Part shown: positions 12,177 through 22,880 of the stretch, piece by piece
Position numbering within the stretch: the stretch's first letter is position 1
Layout: every line of letters begins with the position of its first letter
Origin: Akebia trifoliata
Lineage: Eukaryota > Streptophyta > Magnoliopsida > Ranunculales > Lardizabalaceae
NCBI GenBank assembly: GCA_017979445.1
Contig: CM030714.1
Location: 19,723,405 to 19,787,404 of the forward strand
Direction of reading: 5' to 3'
DNA length: 64,000 nucleotides
Notes under the pieces: generated by a model
What the model saw: the letters and a program-made list of their open reading frames with translations, nothing else
Told to the model about the DNA's origin: nothing
Databases searched by the model: none
Program-made: the position numbers and the translations under genes

Positions 12177-12351
12177 AGTCCGATCATACAGAACGGACTG
12201 AAGAAATGAAGTAAAGTCCGTTAATACAGAACGGACTGGATGTTTTTATCTGAGTCCGTTTTGTATGAATGGACACAAAATTGTATCTTAAGTCCGTTTT
12301 GTATGAGCGGACTCAAGTGTTTTACTTCAATCCGTTCTATAAACACGGACT
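12177..12351. repeat. Five 23-bp palindromes at an exact 38-bp spacing
   Basis: Units start at 12177, 12215, 12253, 12291 and 12329. Each is an AGTCCG...CGGACT dyad; the unit at 12215 has perfect 8-bp arms (AGTCCGTT/AACGGACT). Units 1 and 2 resemble the reverse complements of units 4 and 3, so the cluster is itself a larger inverted repeat centred near 12245. Confidence 0.85.
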
Positions 12352-12422
12352 AGGATTTGAAAGCTCTCATTGACTAATTGTCATACTTTACGACCATCCT
12401 CCACGACCATATCCATATCAAA

Positions 12423-13465
12423 ATGGGTCCACGACCCATATCCACTTCCGATTGGGTCCACAACCCATATCCATATCCAGATGGGTCAACGACCCATATC
12501 TATATCCAAATGGGTCCACAACCCATATCCATATCTAAATGGGTCCACGACCCATATCCACTTCCGATTGGGTCCACGACCCATATCCACTTCTAAATGG
12601 GTTCACGACCCATATCCATATCCAAATGGGTCCATACCCATATCTACTTTCGATTGGGTCCACGACCCATATCCATATCTAAATGGGTCCACGACCCATA
12701 TTCATATCCAAATGGATTCACAACCCATATCCACTTCTAAATGGGTCTACGACCCATATCCATATCCAAATGGGTCTATGACCCATATCCCTTTCCGATC
12801 GGGTCCACGGCCCATATCCACTTCCAATATGGTCCACGACCCATATCCATATCCAAATTAGTCCACGATTCATACCCACTTTCAACTGGGTCTATGACCC
12901 ATACCCACTTCCAAATGGGTTCACGACCCATCAACCCATATTCGCTTCAAATGGGTCTACGACCCATATCTACTTTCAAATGGGTCCACGACCCATACTT
13001 ACTTTCAAATGGGTCTACGGCCCATATCTACTTCCAATTGGGTCTACGACCCATATCCATATCCAAATGAGTCCACGACCCATACCTACTTCCAAATGGG
13101 TCTATGACCTATACCCACGACCCATTGACCCATATCTGTTTCAAATGGGTTTACGACCCATATCCGCTTCAAATGGGTTCACGACCCATATCCACTTCGA
13201 AATGGGTCCACAACCCATACCTACTTCAAACTAGGTCTACGACCCATATCCATTTCCAAATGGGCCAATGACCCATACTTCCAAATGGATCCACGACTCA
13301 TACCCACTTTCGAATGAGTCTACGACCCATATCCACTTCAAATGGGTCCACGACCCATAATGGATCTTCGACCCATATTCACTTCCAAAATGAGTTCATG
13401 ACCCATATCCACTATCAAATGGGTTCACGACCCATATCCATTTCTAATCGGATCTACAACCCGTA
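12423..13465. repeat. 29-bp tandem repeat, about 35 copies, each with a 7-bp dyad
   Basis: The unit contains ATGGGTC-CAC-GACCCAT, a perfect inverted repeat, followed by a variable TATCCATATCCAA-type spacer. Because 29 is not a multiple of 3, each frame runs through the unit in three phases, giving false periodic peptides of 29 residues. These are not genes. Confidence 0.92.
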
Positions 13466-13632
13466 CCCAACCCAAACCAGATCTATCATTCAATCTCAAC
13501 CATGTCCATAATCTATGTGTGAACCATCAAGATCAACAATTGGTCGATTAATTCAAATAAATCCGATCATTTTCCAACAAACTAGATTTGAGAAAAAAAT
13601 TAAAAAAAATAAAAAATAAAATTTTTTTAAAG

Positions 13633-13790
13633 CATCAATTGCAATTCTTGATCAAAGTCGGTGCCTAAGAACGATCTTACCCTGTTGATATGAGGGGGAT
13701 AGACTACGTCTATTTAAGTGCCATTGTGTGCCACCTTTTCCTTAGGGATTTGACTGGCCGATCTTGATTTCAGAGAATTGAATTGAGGGG
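13633..13790 (+). other. Shared leader module in element D
   Basis: Read in element sense it matches the modules of A, B and C in order: CAATTGCAATTCTT, GGTGCCTAAG, GATCTTACCC, GGGGGATAGAC-TAC-GTCTAT, TTAAGTG, TGTGCCACC and a CTGGC...TTCAGAGAA tail. It has the same orientation relative to transcription as in the other elements. Confidence 0.8.
13699..13713. repeat. Conserved leader dyad ATAGAC-TAC-GTCTAT
   Basis: Element D copy of the dyad; arms identical to those at 5714, 33128, 45755 and 54512. Confidence 0.85.
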
Positions 13791-13857
13791 CTAACAAAAT
13801 GGTTTTTTGACTCAATCTTTCTACAAAAATCCATCTTTACAAAATGTTTTTCTTAAC

Positions 13858-14912
13858 TGATAAACCTCCAGCTCTGTGCTGACAAACCTCTAGCTCCATG
13901 CTAACAAACCTCCAGCTCCGTGCTGATGAACCTCCGACTTTATGTCGATAAACCTACAGCTCCGTGCTGACAAACCTTCGACTTCGTGCCCATAAACCCA
14001 CAGCTTCGTGCTGACGAACCTCCGATTTCGTGCCAATAAACCTCTAGCTCTTCCGATTCTATGCTGACAAACCTCCGACTCCGTGCCGATGACCCTCCAG
14101 CCCCGTGCTGACGAACCTCCAGCTCCGTACTGATAAACTTCCAACTCCGTGCTGACAAACCTCTAGCTCCGTGTCGATAAACCTACAGCTCCGTGCTGAT
14201 GAATCTCCAACTCCGTGTCGATAAACCTACAGCTCTGTGCTGACAAACCTTCGACTTCGTGCCGATAAACCCACAGCTCCGTGCTGACGAACCTCCAGCT
14301 TGGTGCCAATAAACCTCCAGCTCCGTGCTGACAAACCTCCGTCTCTTTGCCATTAACCCTCCAGCCCCGTGCTGACGAACCTCCAGCTCCGTGTTGATAA
14401 ACTTTCAGCTTCATGCTGACAAATCTCTGGCTTCGTGCTGATGAACCTTTAGGTCCGTGCCGATAAACCTCCAGCTCCGTGCTGACAAACCTCTGATTCC
14501 GTGTTGATGATCCTTCGATTCCGTGCCGATAAACCTCCGGCTCAGCGCCGATAACCCCCTAGCTCAGTGCTGACAAACCTTCGACTCCACGCCGATAAAC
14601 CTCCGACTCTGTGCCGATGACCTTTCAGCCCCGTGCTGATGAACCCTAGACTCCAGCTCCGTGCTGACAAGCTTCCAGCTCCGTGCTGACGAACCTCCGG
14701 CTCCGCACTGATGAACCTCCAGTTTTATGCTAATAAACTTCCAACTCCGTGCTGACAAACCTTCAGCTCCGTACTGACAAACCTCCGGCTCCGTGCTGAT
14801 AAACCTTTAGCTCCGTACTGACAAAACTCCGGTCCAGTGTCGACAAACCTCTAGCTCCGTGTTGACAAACCTCCAACTTCGTGTCGATGAACCTCTAGTT
14901 TCATGCTGACAA
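13858..14912. repeat. 22-bp tandem repeat, about 48 copies
   Basis: The consensus is close to CCTCCAGCTCCGTGCTGACGAA and holds CAGC-TCCGT-GCTG arms. Variants with CGGC and GCCG arms occur. The 22-bp period shifts frame each unit and yields false Ser/Arg/Gly-rich frames on the minus strand. Confidence 0.9.
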
Positions 14913-15005
14913 AAAATCCAATCTCAACCAAATTCAGGGTACCATTTCTTTCAGTTTACATCTGTCAATCATATCCCAAGAGGGAAAGAGAAGACGAGGG
15001 CAGAG

Positions 15006-15371
15006 TTGTTAAAAATAAATCTGATGGTCGGACGAGTGATGAAGAAGGTGGGATATCATCCGAAACAAGGGTTAGGACCCAAAGGAAGAGGTAGGGCTAC
15101 TCTAATCAATGCCCAAAAGCACACTCCCTACTTTGGTATTGGGTTCAAGCCTACGAAGAAAGACATCTCTGACATGAATGATAAGAAGAGGGAGCTTCGA
15201 CTTGCACGAAGACAGAATCATGAGCCTAACGTGTGGAACTTGGGTAAAGTACCACACATCAACGTCAGTTTCCCACAATTCTTGAAGAGGCTAGATGATC
15301 TGTTAGAGCCATTGCCAACAAACCACGCAGGAGAGCCAAGTGTAGTAAGTATCGAGTTCGTTCCATCGTAA
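15006..15371 (+). pseudogene. Tat pol segment with G-patch-like motif
   Basis: Translates to a stretch with VGYHPKQGLGPKGRG and then YFGIGFKPT, the G-patch-like motif found between protease and RT in Tat/Ogre polyproteins. A basic region (KKRELRLARRQ) follows. Protease itself is not found upstream, where the 22-bp array lies. The frame stops at 15371; weak pol-like coding continues in pieces to about 15880. Confidence 0.7.
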
Positions 15372-15879
15372 GAAGATTCATTCGTTGAGTCCCCACATTC
15401 CTTTACAGATGGCATGGACATCTTGTTCGGAGGGGATTCCAAAGGAAGTTAAAAAGAAGAAAGAGAGCCCGCCAAGGCGAAAGTCACAATATGCGAAGAA
15501 GAGAAATCATTGTTTCCTTTTCAAATTGATTGGGGATCTGTCGTAATTCTACCCACCCTACAAATGCTTGCACCTGGATTTAACAACAGTCACTCGGAAG
15601 TGATGGTCATATCTGAACCGTCAAGGGAGCCATTTTCCTGACCTATCTATCCTATAGAGGAAGGGAAAGTCTTCAAGAATTGGAAGGAATACCCAATCAC
15701 TTATGAGGCCGCTATGGGATCCAGAATCCCCACGGCCTAAAAAAATGCCATTAGTAAAATCTTATCTGCCCGAGGACCGTAATGAGCCCTCGTCCTTAGA
15801 GTGTGACTGTTTTGGGAGCTCACCTTCGTCACTAATGAATTTGCATGATTTATTTTTATCTTGTTTTAGAAATACAGAT

Positions 15880-16035
15880 AGTCCACAAAATCCAAAAAAA
15901 TAAAAAAGTTTTCAAAATTCAAAAAAATCAAAAACTCTGCAAAATTCAAAAAAATCAAATATTTTCAAAAATTCAAAAAAGACAAGTATTTTCAAAAATT
16001 CAAAAAAATAAAAAATCTTCAAAATACCAAAGGTT
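15880..16035. repeat. A-rich short tandem repeat
   Basis: About five degenerate units of roughly 30 bp built on TTCAAAAATTCAAAAAAATC. It lies in the low-complexity linker before RT. Confidence 0.75.
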
Positions 16036-16053
16036 TTCAAAGGATTTCCTTAG

Positions 16054-17666
16054 TTGAATGAGTCTTGTGACAGAATAGAGTATGAAAGAGATGAATACGA
16101 CTTTGACCTCGAGCTCGACTTTGATCTCATGGGGATCGAAGAAGAGTCAGAGGAAGAGATTGAGTATCCTCCAAAACAAATCAAAGAACTCATGGAACGT
16201 CACGAGAAGGGTGTTCAGCCAAATATAGATGATACAAACTCAGTGAACCTAGGCACCGAAGAAGACCCACGGATCGTCAAAATCAGAGTCCTATTAACGA
16301 TTGAGCAAAAGGAAGAGATGATAAAGTTTTTACGGCAGTACCAAGATATCTTCGCATGGTCCTACCAAGACATGCCTGGGTTAAACACAGATCTAGTCGT
16401 CCACAAGTTACCTATCAAATCAGGAAGTAAGTCAGTCAAACAGAAATTACGAAGGTTGAAACCAGAATGGACACTTAAAGTCAAGGACGAAGTAATGAAG
16501 CAGTTCCAAGCTGGGTTTCTCGTAGATCCACCTACCCTGAGTGGCTTCCTAACATCGTTCCTGTGCCAAAGAAGGATGGAAAAGTACGCATGTGTGTAGA
16601 CTACCGAGATCTTAACAGAGCCAGTCCTAAGGACGATTTTCTGTTACTACACATCGACACCTTGGTAGATAATACAGCTGGGCACGGTATGTTTTCCTTC
16701 ATGGATGGATTCTCAGGCTACAACCAAATAAAAATGGCTAAAGAGGATCAAGAGAAGACTGCGGTCATTACACCTTGGAGTACCTTTCACTACAAGATTA
16801 TGTTATTTGGTCTCAAGAATGCTGGGACAACTTACCAACGAGCCATAACTGCCTTATTTCATGACATGATCCACAAGGAGATAGAAGTATACGTGGATGA
16901 CATGATAGCTAAATCAAATGTCGACGAGGATCATCTGGTAAACTTGAAGAAACTGTTTGATCGATTGAGGAAGTACAGCTTAAGGCTTAATCTGGTAAAG
17001 TGTGTATTTGGGGCCACGTTAGAAAAGCTATTGGGGTTCATTGTTAGTAGAAGAGGCATTGAAATCGATCCAGCTAACACAAAGTACATCATAAATATGG
17101 AGCCACCCAAGTCAGAGAAAGAGATCAGGGGATTCCTAGGGAGAATTCAATACATTAGTCAGTTCATCGCACAATTAACACCGATCTGTGAGCCAGTATT
17201 CAAACTACTGAAGAAAAATGAGTCGAAAGAATGGAATGAAGACTGTCAAGAAGCCTTCGACAAGATTAAGAGATACCTGCTTAATTCACCAGTCTTAGTT
17301 CTACCTACACAAGGTCGACCTCTACCGATGTATCTCTTCGTGCAAGAAAACTCCATGGGTTGTGTATTGGGACAATATGATGAAACAGGTCGAAAAGAGC
17401 GAGCCATCTATTACCTTAGCAAGAAGTTCACAAGTTACGAGGTGAACTATTCAACCTTCGAAAAGACGTGTTGTGCCCTTGTCTGGGCATCACAACGGTT
17501 ACGCCACTACTTACTCAGTTACTCGACTATGCTCATTGCTCGGATGGACCCCTTGAAGTATCTCTTCGAGAAGCCAACACTAACGGGATGCACTGCAAAA
17601 TGGCAGCTACTATTATCTGAGTTTGACATCACCGATATCACTCAAAAAGCCATCAAAAGACAAGTT
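16054..17666 (+). pseudogene. pol: Tat pol: reverse transcriptase and RNase H, frameshifted and truncated
   Basis: The first frame carries an acidic start and then the conserved LGTEEDP and FAWSYQDMPGL motifs that precede RT. Near 16530-16533 one base is missing: the reading moves from VDPP into the next frame, where YPEWLPNIVPVPKKDG continues and RT proceeds with VCVDYRDLN-type motifs and catalytic YVDD (about 16890-16901). RNase H follows (RMDPLKYLFEKP, QLLLSEFDI) until the KAIKRQ region, where at 17667 the copia LTR begins. Family motifs such as LSEFDI...QKAIKG are Tat/Ogre-like. The gene is broken twice, by the frameshift and the insertion. Confidence 0.9.
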
Positions 17667-19602
17667 TGTAAGTTCCATATTTTGTCAATCCGGAGACACA
17701 TGTTGAGTGTCAGATCGATTTGCCATTGAAGACATATGAAGACTCCGTTAAAGTTGCTCAACCGTACACGCCTCTACAAAATGCTCCCATGTGTGTGCAC
17801 AAAGCCTAAGAGATAATGAGACCACCTAATACCATTCTCCAACACTTAGATGATTAATAGGTCGACCCGTAGTAACTAGGAAAACTCTTTCCTTGACCCG
17901 TTCGCTCATCGGACCTTTCGGGAATCAAATATGGACATAGAGGGGACATTAAAGATTCGACTATCCTAAAATCATTTTCTGTCCTTAGTACTTTATAGGT
18001 ATCATTATATAGGTAAAATCTAGCACACCTTCGAACCGTTCCGACGTCGGACTTCCCGAAAGCTCGTTTTGATCAAAAATGATAAAAATGGTATTTTGGT
18101 CATTTTACCTATTTTTATTATGGCCCACCACTTGGTGGTAATTTGGGGATGTTCTAAATAGTAATATTTATCAGCTCTCCGAATGGCATACAAAACGGAG
18201 CTACCATTTGAAAGTTATGGTCAAAACACTATACGAGGGCATTTTGATAATTTACTGATGTGCCTTACTTGTGGCTAACGGTGCCACCGACAGCAAGCGC
18301 TCAAATGGTCATATTTATGACCGTTGAGCTATGAATTTGCTTTCTTCCCATATATAATAACTCCAACTCATTCATTTGGGTTGGTTGAAGCTTTAGAGAA
18401 GTAAATCCTCCATTTCTACATACTTTTAACCCTCTCTCTAGCCATGGAAGGGCTCAAATTTCATTGAAAATCTTTTTAAGCCTTTGCCCTTCCTTTTGAT
18501 CAACCCTAGAGATGATTGCCTTTCCTCTCTCCACATTTTGAGAGTCTAACTTAGGTGAACCCTTCAACATTCCTAGACTTCTCATTTGATCTCTTTCCGC
18601 TCATCAAACGTCACCTTGCACACACATTGGTATATTCATGGAGCAAGGAGTAAAAAGGATATGATGGTAGGAGTAATTACAAGTAGTCAACGAACTCAAA
18701 AGCTTGATTGGAAGATCCAACCATCGAGATGTACTTGTGAGCTCAAGGACTCGAAGAACTCAAGATCTCCATTGACAAATCTTATAAAGTTGAGTGAGTC
18801 TTTGATTTTGTTTTTAATTTTAAAAATATATGTATGTGGTTACTTGGCTCAGCCCTCAAAAATCAAGCGCTTGATTAGAATTGAGGATTCTTGACAAGAG
18901 TAAAGGTTTGTGAGTTTCTGAGGAACAAAACTTACAATTTCGAAAGAATACGTTTTCTCGATCTTAAGGTTTTATACTTTAGCCTATGTATAAAAAATTC
19001 TATGTAAAAGGTTTGAGTGGAATCATAAACCCCTTTGATAGTGAACACTAAGTTCCTAAGTAGGAACCTTAGGAGTGGATGTAGGCACGTTGCCGAATCA
19101 CTATAAAATGCTTGTCTCGTGTTTGTGAAAATGCTTATATTAGTTTACACTTAGATGACTATGTGCTATGAATGTATACTATGCTAAGTATGTCATGACA
19201 TGAATGTTTAGATTCTAAGAGAATTTCAATTGCATTGCAAACTAGAGACTTGCCATGAGAATGGATGTAAGCACATTGTCGATCCATTAGATGACGTATG
19301 TTTATAATTCTGCAATTTACACTTGAATATTTTGAATGTCATGCGATGCCATAAAATGTCGAATAGGTAAATCGTATATGAATGTGTCATTGAATGACAT
19401 GATTAAATAAATGATTAAATTTCAAGTGTATTTTCGTTAAATGCATCTTAGAGACTTAAGTGCCAAATCGAGACTAGGTGAATGACTTAGAACACATAGT
19501 CAAATTATCAATCTAAGTTAAAATTGGATAAATCGAAAGAAATTTTAATTATCCTATTCATCCCCCTCTAGGACTAGATATGGTAGGAAGAATGTATTTT
19601 TA
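17667..19602 (+). repeat. 5' LTR of copia plus copy (about 1.94 kb)
   Basis: The start is fixed by alignment with the minus copy (GGAACTAACA at 36962-36971), the end by the PBS two bases later. The last bases before the PBS are not a clear CA, so the right edge may be a few bases off. TATA at 18351. Confidence 0.8.
18351..18359 (+). promoter_or_regulatory. TATA-like box in copia LTR
   Basis: CCCATATATAATAACTCC followed by pyrimidine-rich DNA, about 690 bp into the LTR. Confidence 0.55.
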
Positions 19603-19604
19603 GT

Positions 19605-19617
19605 TGGTATCAGAGCC
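19605..19617 (+). promoter_or_regulatory. Primer-binding site, initiator tRNA-Met type
   Basis: TGGTATCAGAGCC, the usual plant copia PBS. Confidence 0.95.
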
Positions 19618-20469
19618 AGGTTATTCTTAATAGGCTTAACATCCTAGAGTTGATCCCAAGTCTTTGAACCATGTCTAAGTTTGTTAATGGTCATCCTCTA
19701 GACCTCCATCCATCCATCAGCTCCGTTATGTATATATGTAAATGAGGATGACGATCTTCATCAATTCCCTTGAGTTGTGATTTTTGGTTCTTAGTAGAGG
19801 AAGGGTATGAGCCACCAAACAATTAAAAATCCATATTTCTCATAATATGAGAATACTAAATTCTATATACGTTGGCATTGCCCTAAGTGAACTCAAACAT
19901 ATTGTCACATATCGACCTGTTAAACAAGCTTGGCTTCCTTAGAAACCTACGTTGTCAAAACTTCAAACTTCAAATGTTTAGAAATTGTTTTGAGAACATT
20001 AGGATGGAATAAAACAATTTTGTCTGAGAACTTTATGTAAAACTTAAAGACTGTTGTATTTCCATGTACTTTTTAAGATAGCTTATTCCGGAAGGAAGAA
20101 TTTACACGAAAATTCTTAGGTCTCTTCCTAGGAGGTTTGGTCCCATTGCGACCTCGAATATAGTTCTGAGATGTGAACCATGAGTATTGAAGAACTCATT
20201 GGTTTGCTCACCATGGTTAAGCTCCATCTTGAAGGTCCTCCCTAAAAGGGGTAGACGGTGGTCCTTGTTAGTGCCTCATTTTGTCAATCCTGAGTTAGTC
20301 GTATGTTGTCGAGTTGTAACCATTGGTAAATCATGTTCAAGCCACATGGAGACACATCGTAACGAAATAACCTAGCGACAAATCATTCGTGTGTCAAACT
20401 CAATCAAAGACATGGACCATCATCGAAACCACTTATACATATAAGTGAAGCTTTAGAACATGCCAGTAT
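19618..20469 (+). pseudogene. gag: Degenerate gag N-terminal region of copia
   Basis: Only a short piece near 20179 (MSIEELIGLLTM) reads like a copia gag; stops follow. The rest is too decayed to assign. Confidence 0.4.
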
Positions 20470-20980
20470 TCTACATCACTTAGTGTTCAAAGCTAACCCC
20501 AAAATGGCTCGATTTGAAGTGAAATTGAGGCTATCGGTAGGAGTGGAGGATCCACCGTTAGCCGCCGACAACACAAACTGGAAGTCAGCTTGTCGATAGC
20601 AGAAGCTTAACACTGTCGGTCCCACCGACAGAATGGTCATCGATTCCACCGATAAACAAATCATTGGTCCCATCGACATCCACCGACAGAATAAAGTGGA
20701 ACTCATTTTATCGGTGGCAGAAGCATGGTTCTGTCGATTCCACTGACAGAATGCTCATCGGTCCCATCGATGACTATTGGAGGTCCCATAGACACTGTTG
20801 TCGACAGTGTTAAATGGTAACATTTTCGATCGTTGAATTTGGTTGGTGCCATTGATAGAATGAAGGTGCAACCAACTGAAAAGCTGTTGAAATGCAATTT
20901 CTATAAATTAGAAGCACTTGGCTTCTTTGCTCTTGATCAACAACTCTTTAAGAAAGCTATCCTCTAAATAGGTAAATTTC
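20470..20980. repeat. Inverted-repeat-rich segment within copia gag
   Basis: Contains repeated CTGTCGGT-CCC-ACCGACAG dyads (perfect at 20613-20631) and many variants up to about 20830, then TCTATAAATTAG near 20900. It interrupts gag: coding resumes at about 20984. It may be an LTR-like insertion. A related cluster lies at 62740-62850 in a different LTR. Confidence 0.6.
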
Positions 20981-20983
20981 ATG

Positions 20984-21215
20984 TCATCTCATTCCTTCTC
21001 CCATCCTTGAGGAAAATAGTGAGAGTGATCTAGATGTTGAAGACATGACTTTGATGGGGACAAATTTTTTCCATATGAAGAGAGGTTCACATAGTTTCAG
21101 TAAAATGAGTTATCCTGATAACGAAAGGCGATCCATTGGTAGACCTCTATATATGTCAAAGGATGATACTGAATGCTATCACTGTGGAGGTATTGGCTAA
21201 TTTTCCACAGTTTCT
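20984..21215 (+). pseudogene. gag: copia gag C-terminal part with zinc knuckle
   Basis: The reading from 20984 gives an acidic stretch (EENSESDLDVED) and then ECYHCGGIG before a stop, a broken CX2C...H knuckle. This matches the usual end of copia gag. The knuckle is cut by a stop codon and later positions are decayed. Confidence 0.65.
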
Positions 21216-21918
21216 TTCTCAAAGCCTAGAACAATCGATTTCCAAATATCTAAGTTCAACGGAACAACTGGCTACACAAACTATGTGGGTTGACTCAAAT
21301 GAGTCAGAGGGTGTTGAACAAGCATTTTCAAAATTTGAAGACTGTAACACATTAGGATCCATATGGCATCCACCACAGTCTCCATCCTTTTTGTGGACGA
21401 AGTTGAGGATGAACAGATATTGGTAAATCAATCTTGTCCTCAAGTATCCTCTTTTTTTTATGAAGAAGTCAAGAAAGGCACCTGCAATTTCTCTGGATAA
21501 ATTGATCATATTAAAATTAAATACAAGACCATTTACTCCAGAACCACCCTAATCTCTATTGATATATCTTCAGTGGTAGAGTAAAAGTTGCATGGGTTAG
21601 GATAACTCCCTTACAAAAAGTTGGATCATCTGTAGAGTAAGAAAAGTCATCCATGTTCAAGGAAGTGAGGTATTCTTCACCTCCTAAAGTGAATAATTTT
21701 GTGAGGGACTTATTCAAGTTGAAGATCACCAAAGAAAAGTAGGTCCCCCACTTAATATTCACTAAGGAAGATGAAATCTGAACTTTATAAGTAAATCCCT
21801 TCTCTTCCTAAAAACAATCCTCCATCCCAAAGAATGTGTTTTAAACTGAAAAGTTAAATCAAGGGATAACCAGTACCACATGATTCACACCCTTCTTAAG
21901 GTAAGATATTTCACAAAA

Positions 21919-22293
21919 TGGTATTTAGATAGTGGTGACTCCAAACACAAGACCAGTGACCAAAGTTGATTCAGTCTCTTGGTAGATTTTAATGGAGGTT
22001 CTGTCACCTTTGGTGATTGTTGTATCGGTAAGATTGTTGGGTGTGATATGGTAAATGGATCAACAATGCCCAAGGTTAAAATTGTTTTCTGTGTGGATGG
22101 TTTGACATATAACTTCCTCAGCACATCTCAAATATGCGACAGAGAACAATCGGTGAGTTTCAACCGCAAGGTGTGTGAAATCTCAGATATTAATGGAAAA
22201 TTGATCATGAGAGATCTCTGCACATCCGATGACTGTTATGTTATTGAAGACACTAGAAAAACCACCATTCTGTGTGTGAGTAATGTGGCTTAA
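21919..22293 (+). pseudogene. pol: copia protease motif and gag-pre-integrase domain
   Basis: Begins WYLDSGDSKHK, the copia aspartic protease active site; a TGA follows after about 15 codons. The same frame then runs through GGSVTFGD, LTYNFLSTSQICD and ISDINGKLIMR, the gag-pre-integrase domain. The minus copy at 60703-61107 has the same protein without the early stop, so this stop arose in the plus copy. Confidence 0.85.
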
Positions 22294-22329
22294 GTTGACG
22301 AGGTCCAGTTATGACGTCAAATATTGACC

Positions 22330-22880
22330 ATGTTCACTACAAGAACCTGTCTCGACATGTTTCAAAAATATTAGTTAGAGGTTGCCAATGTTAGGCAATA
22401 AAGTTAGATAAGTCTGTGGAGGAAGTGTCATATTGGTAAACAAGTTTGTAGTACCCACAAAAAAATAAAAACTCTAGCTACCTCAAATCCTCTAGCGTTA
22501 TTTTACATGGATCTTGTGGATCCCATAAGATTTCAAATTCTAAGAGGTAAGAGATATTTTCTAGTAGTAGTTGATGATCACTTCAACTCTGTTGGGTTGT
22601 ATTCTTAAAGGATATATTGGATACATTTGATGGATTTGAGAACGTCGTTAAGCATCTTCAAACAGAAATAGAGTCCATTGTTGGACGGATCTGAAGTGAT
22701 CATGATAGAGAGTTTGAATAGTCAGCCCATTTAACTCTGTGATAATTACATGTTCTGACAAAAATTCTCATCTCTATAGGTCCCTTAGCATTATGATGTT
22801 GCTGAGAGGATCAACTCTGTTCTGTAGGAAATGGTTCGTTATGCTTCATAGTAAGATTTTTGAGTCAAGGTTATAAACTT
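22330..22880 (+). pseudogene. pol: copia integrase remnant
   Basis: Fragments in shifting frames: YMDLVDPIRF and KRYFLVVVDDHF (first Asp region), DHDREFE (second Asp region) and AERINSVL.EMV (final Glu region). Several stops and frameshifts. The minus copy has matching pieces at about 60110-60680. Confidence 0.75.

Larger units (their letters stand above)
9390..17666 (+). mobile_element. Element D: Tat-type Ty3/gypsy element, truncated
   Basis: Order: 5' LTR 9390-11401, tRNA-Arg PBS, leader with three short-repeat arrays, shared leader module, G-patch segment, RT and RNase H. It is cut at 17666 by the LTR of the copia element. Gag and protease are not seen; the 22-bp array occupies roughly where gag would lie. 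The second RNase H, integrase and 3' LTR are absent from the window. Confidence 0.88.

Noticed and set aside
12177..12351. CRISPR-like array (23-bp repeats, 15-bp spacers)
   Set aside because: The repeats are diverged palindromes in alternating orientation, the spacers are too short, there are no cas genes and the DNA is a plant retroelement.
12370..13511. Open frames with GSTTHIHIQM / DPYPYPN-type repeats
   Set aside because: They are translations of the 29-bp tandem repeat in three phases, found in all frames, without start context or conservation.
13890..14758. Minus-strand frames rich in HGAGGSSARSWR
   Set aside because: Products of the 22-bp repeat period, not genes.
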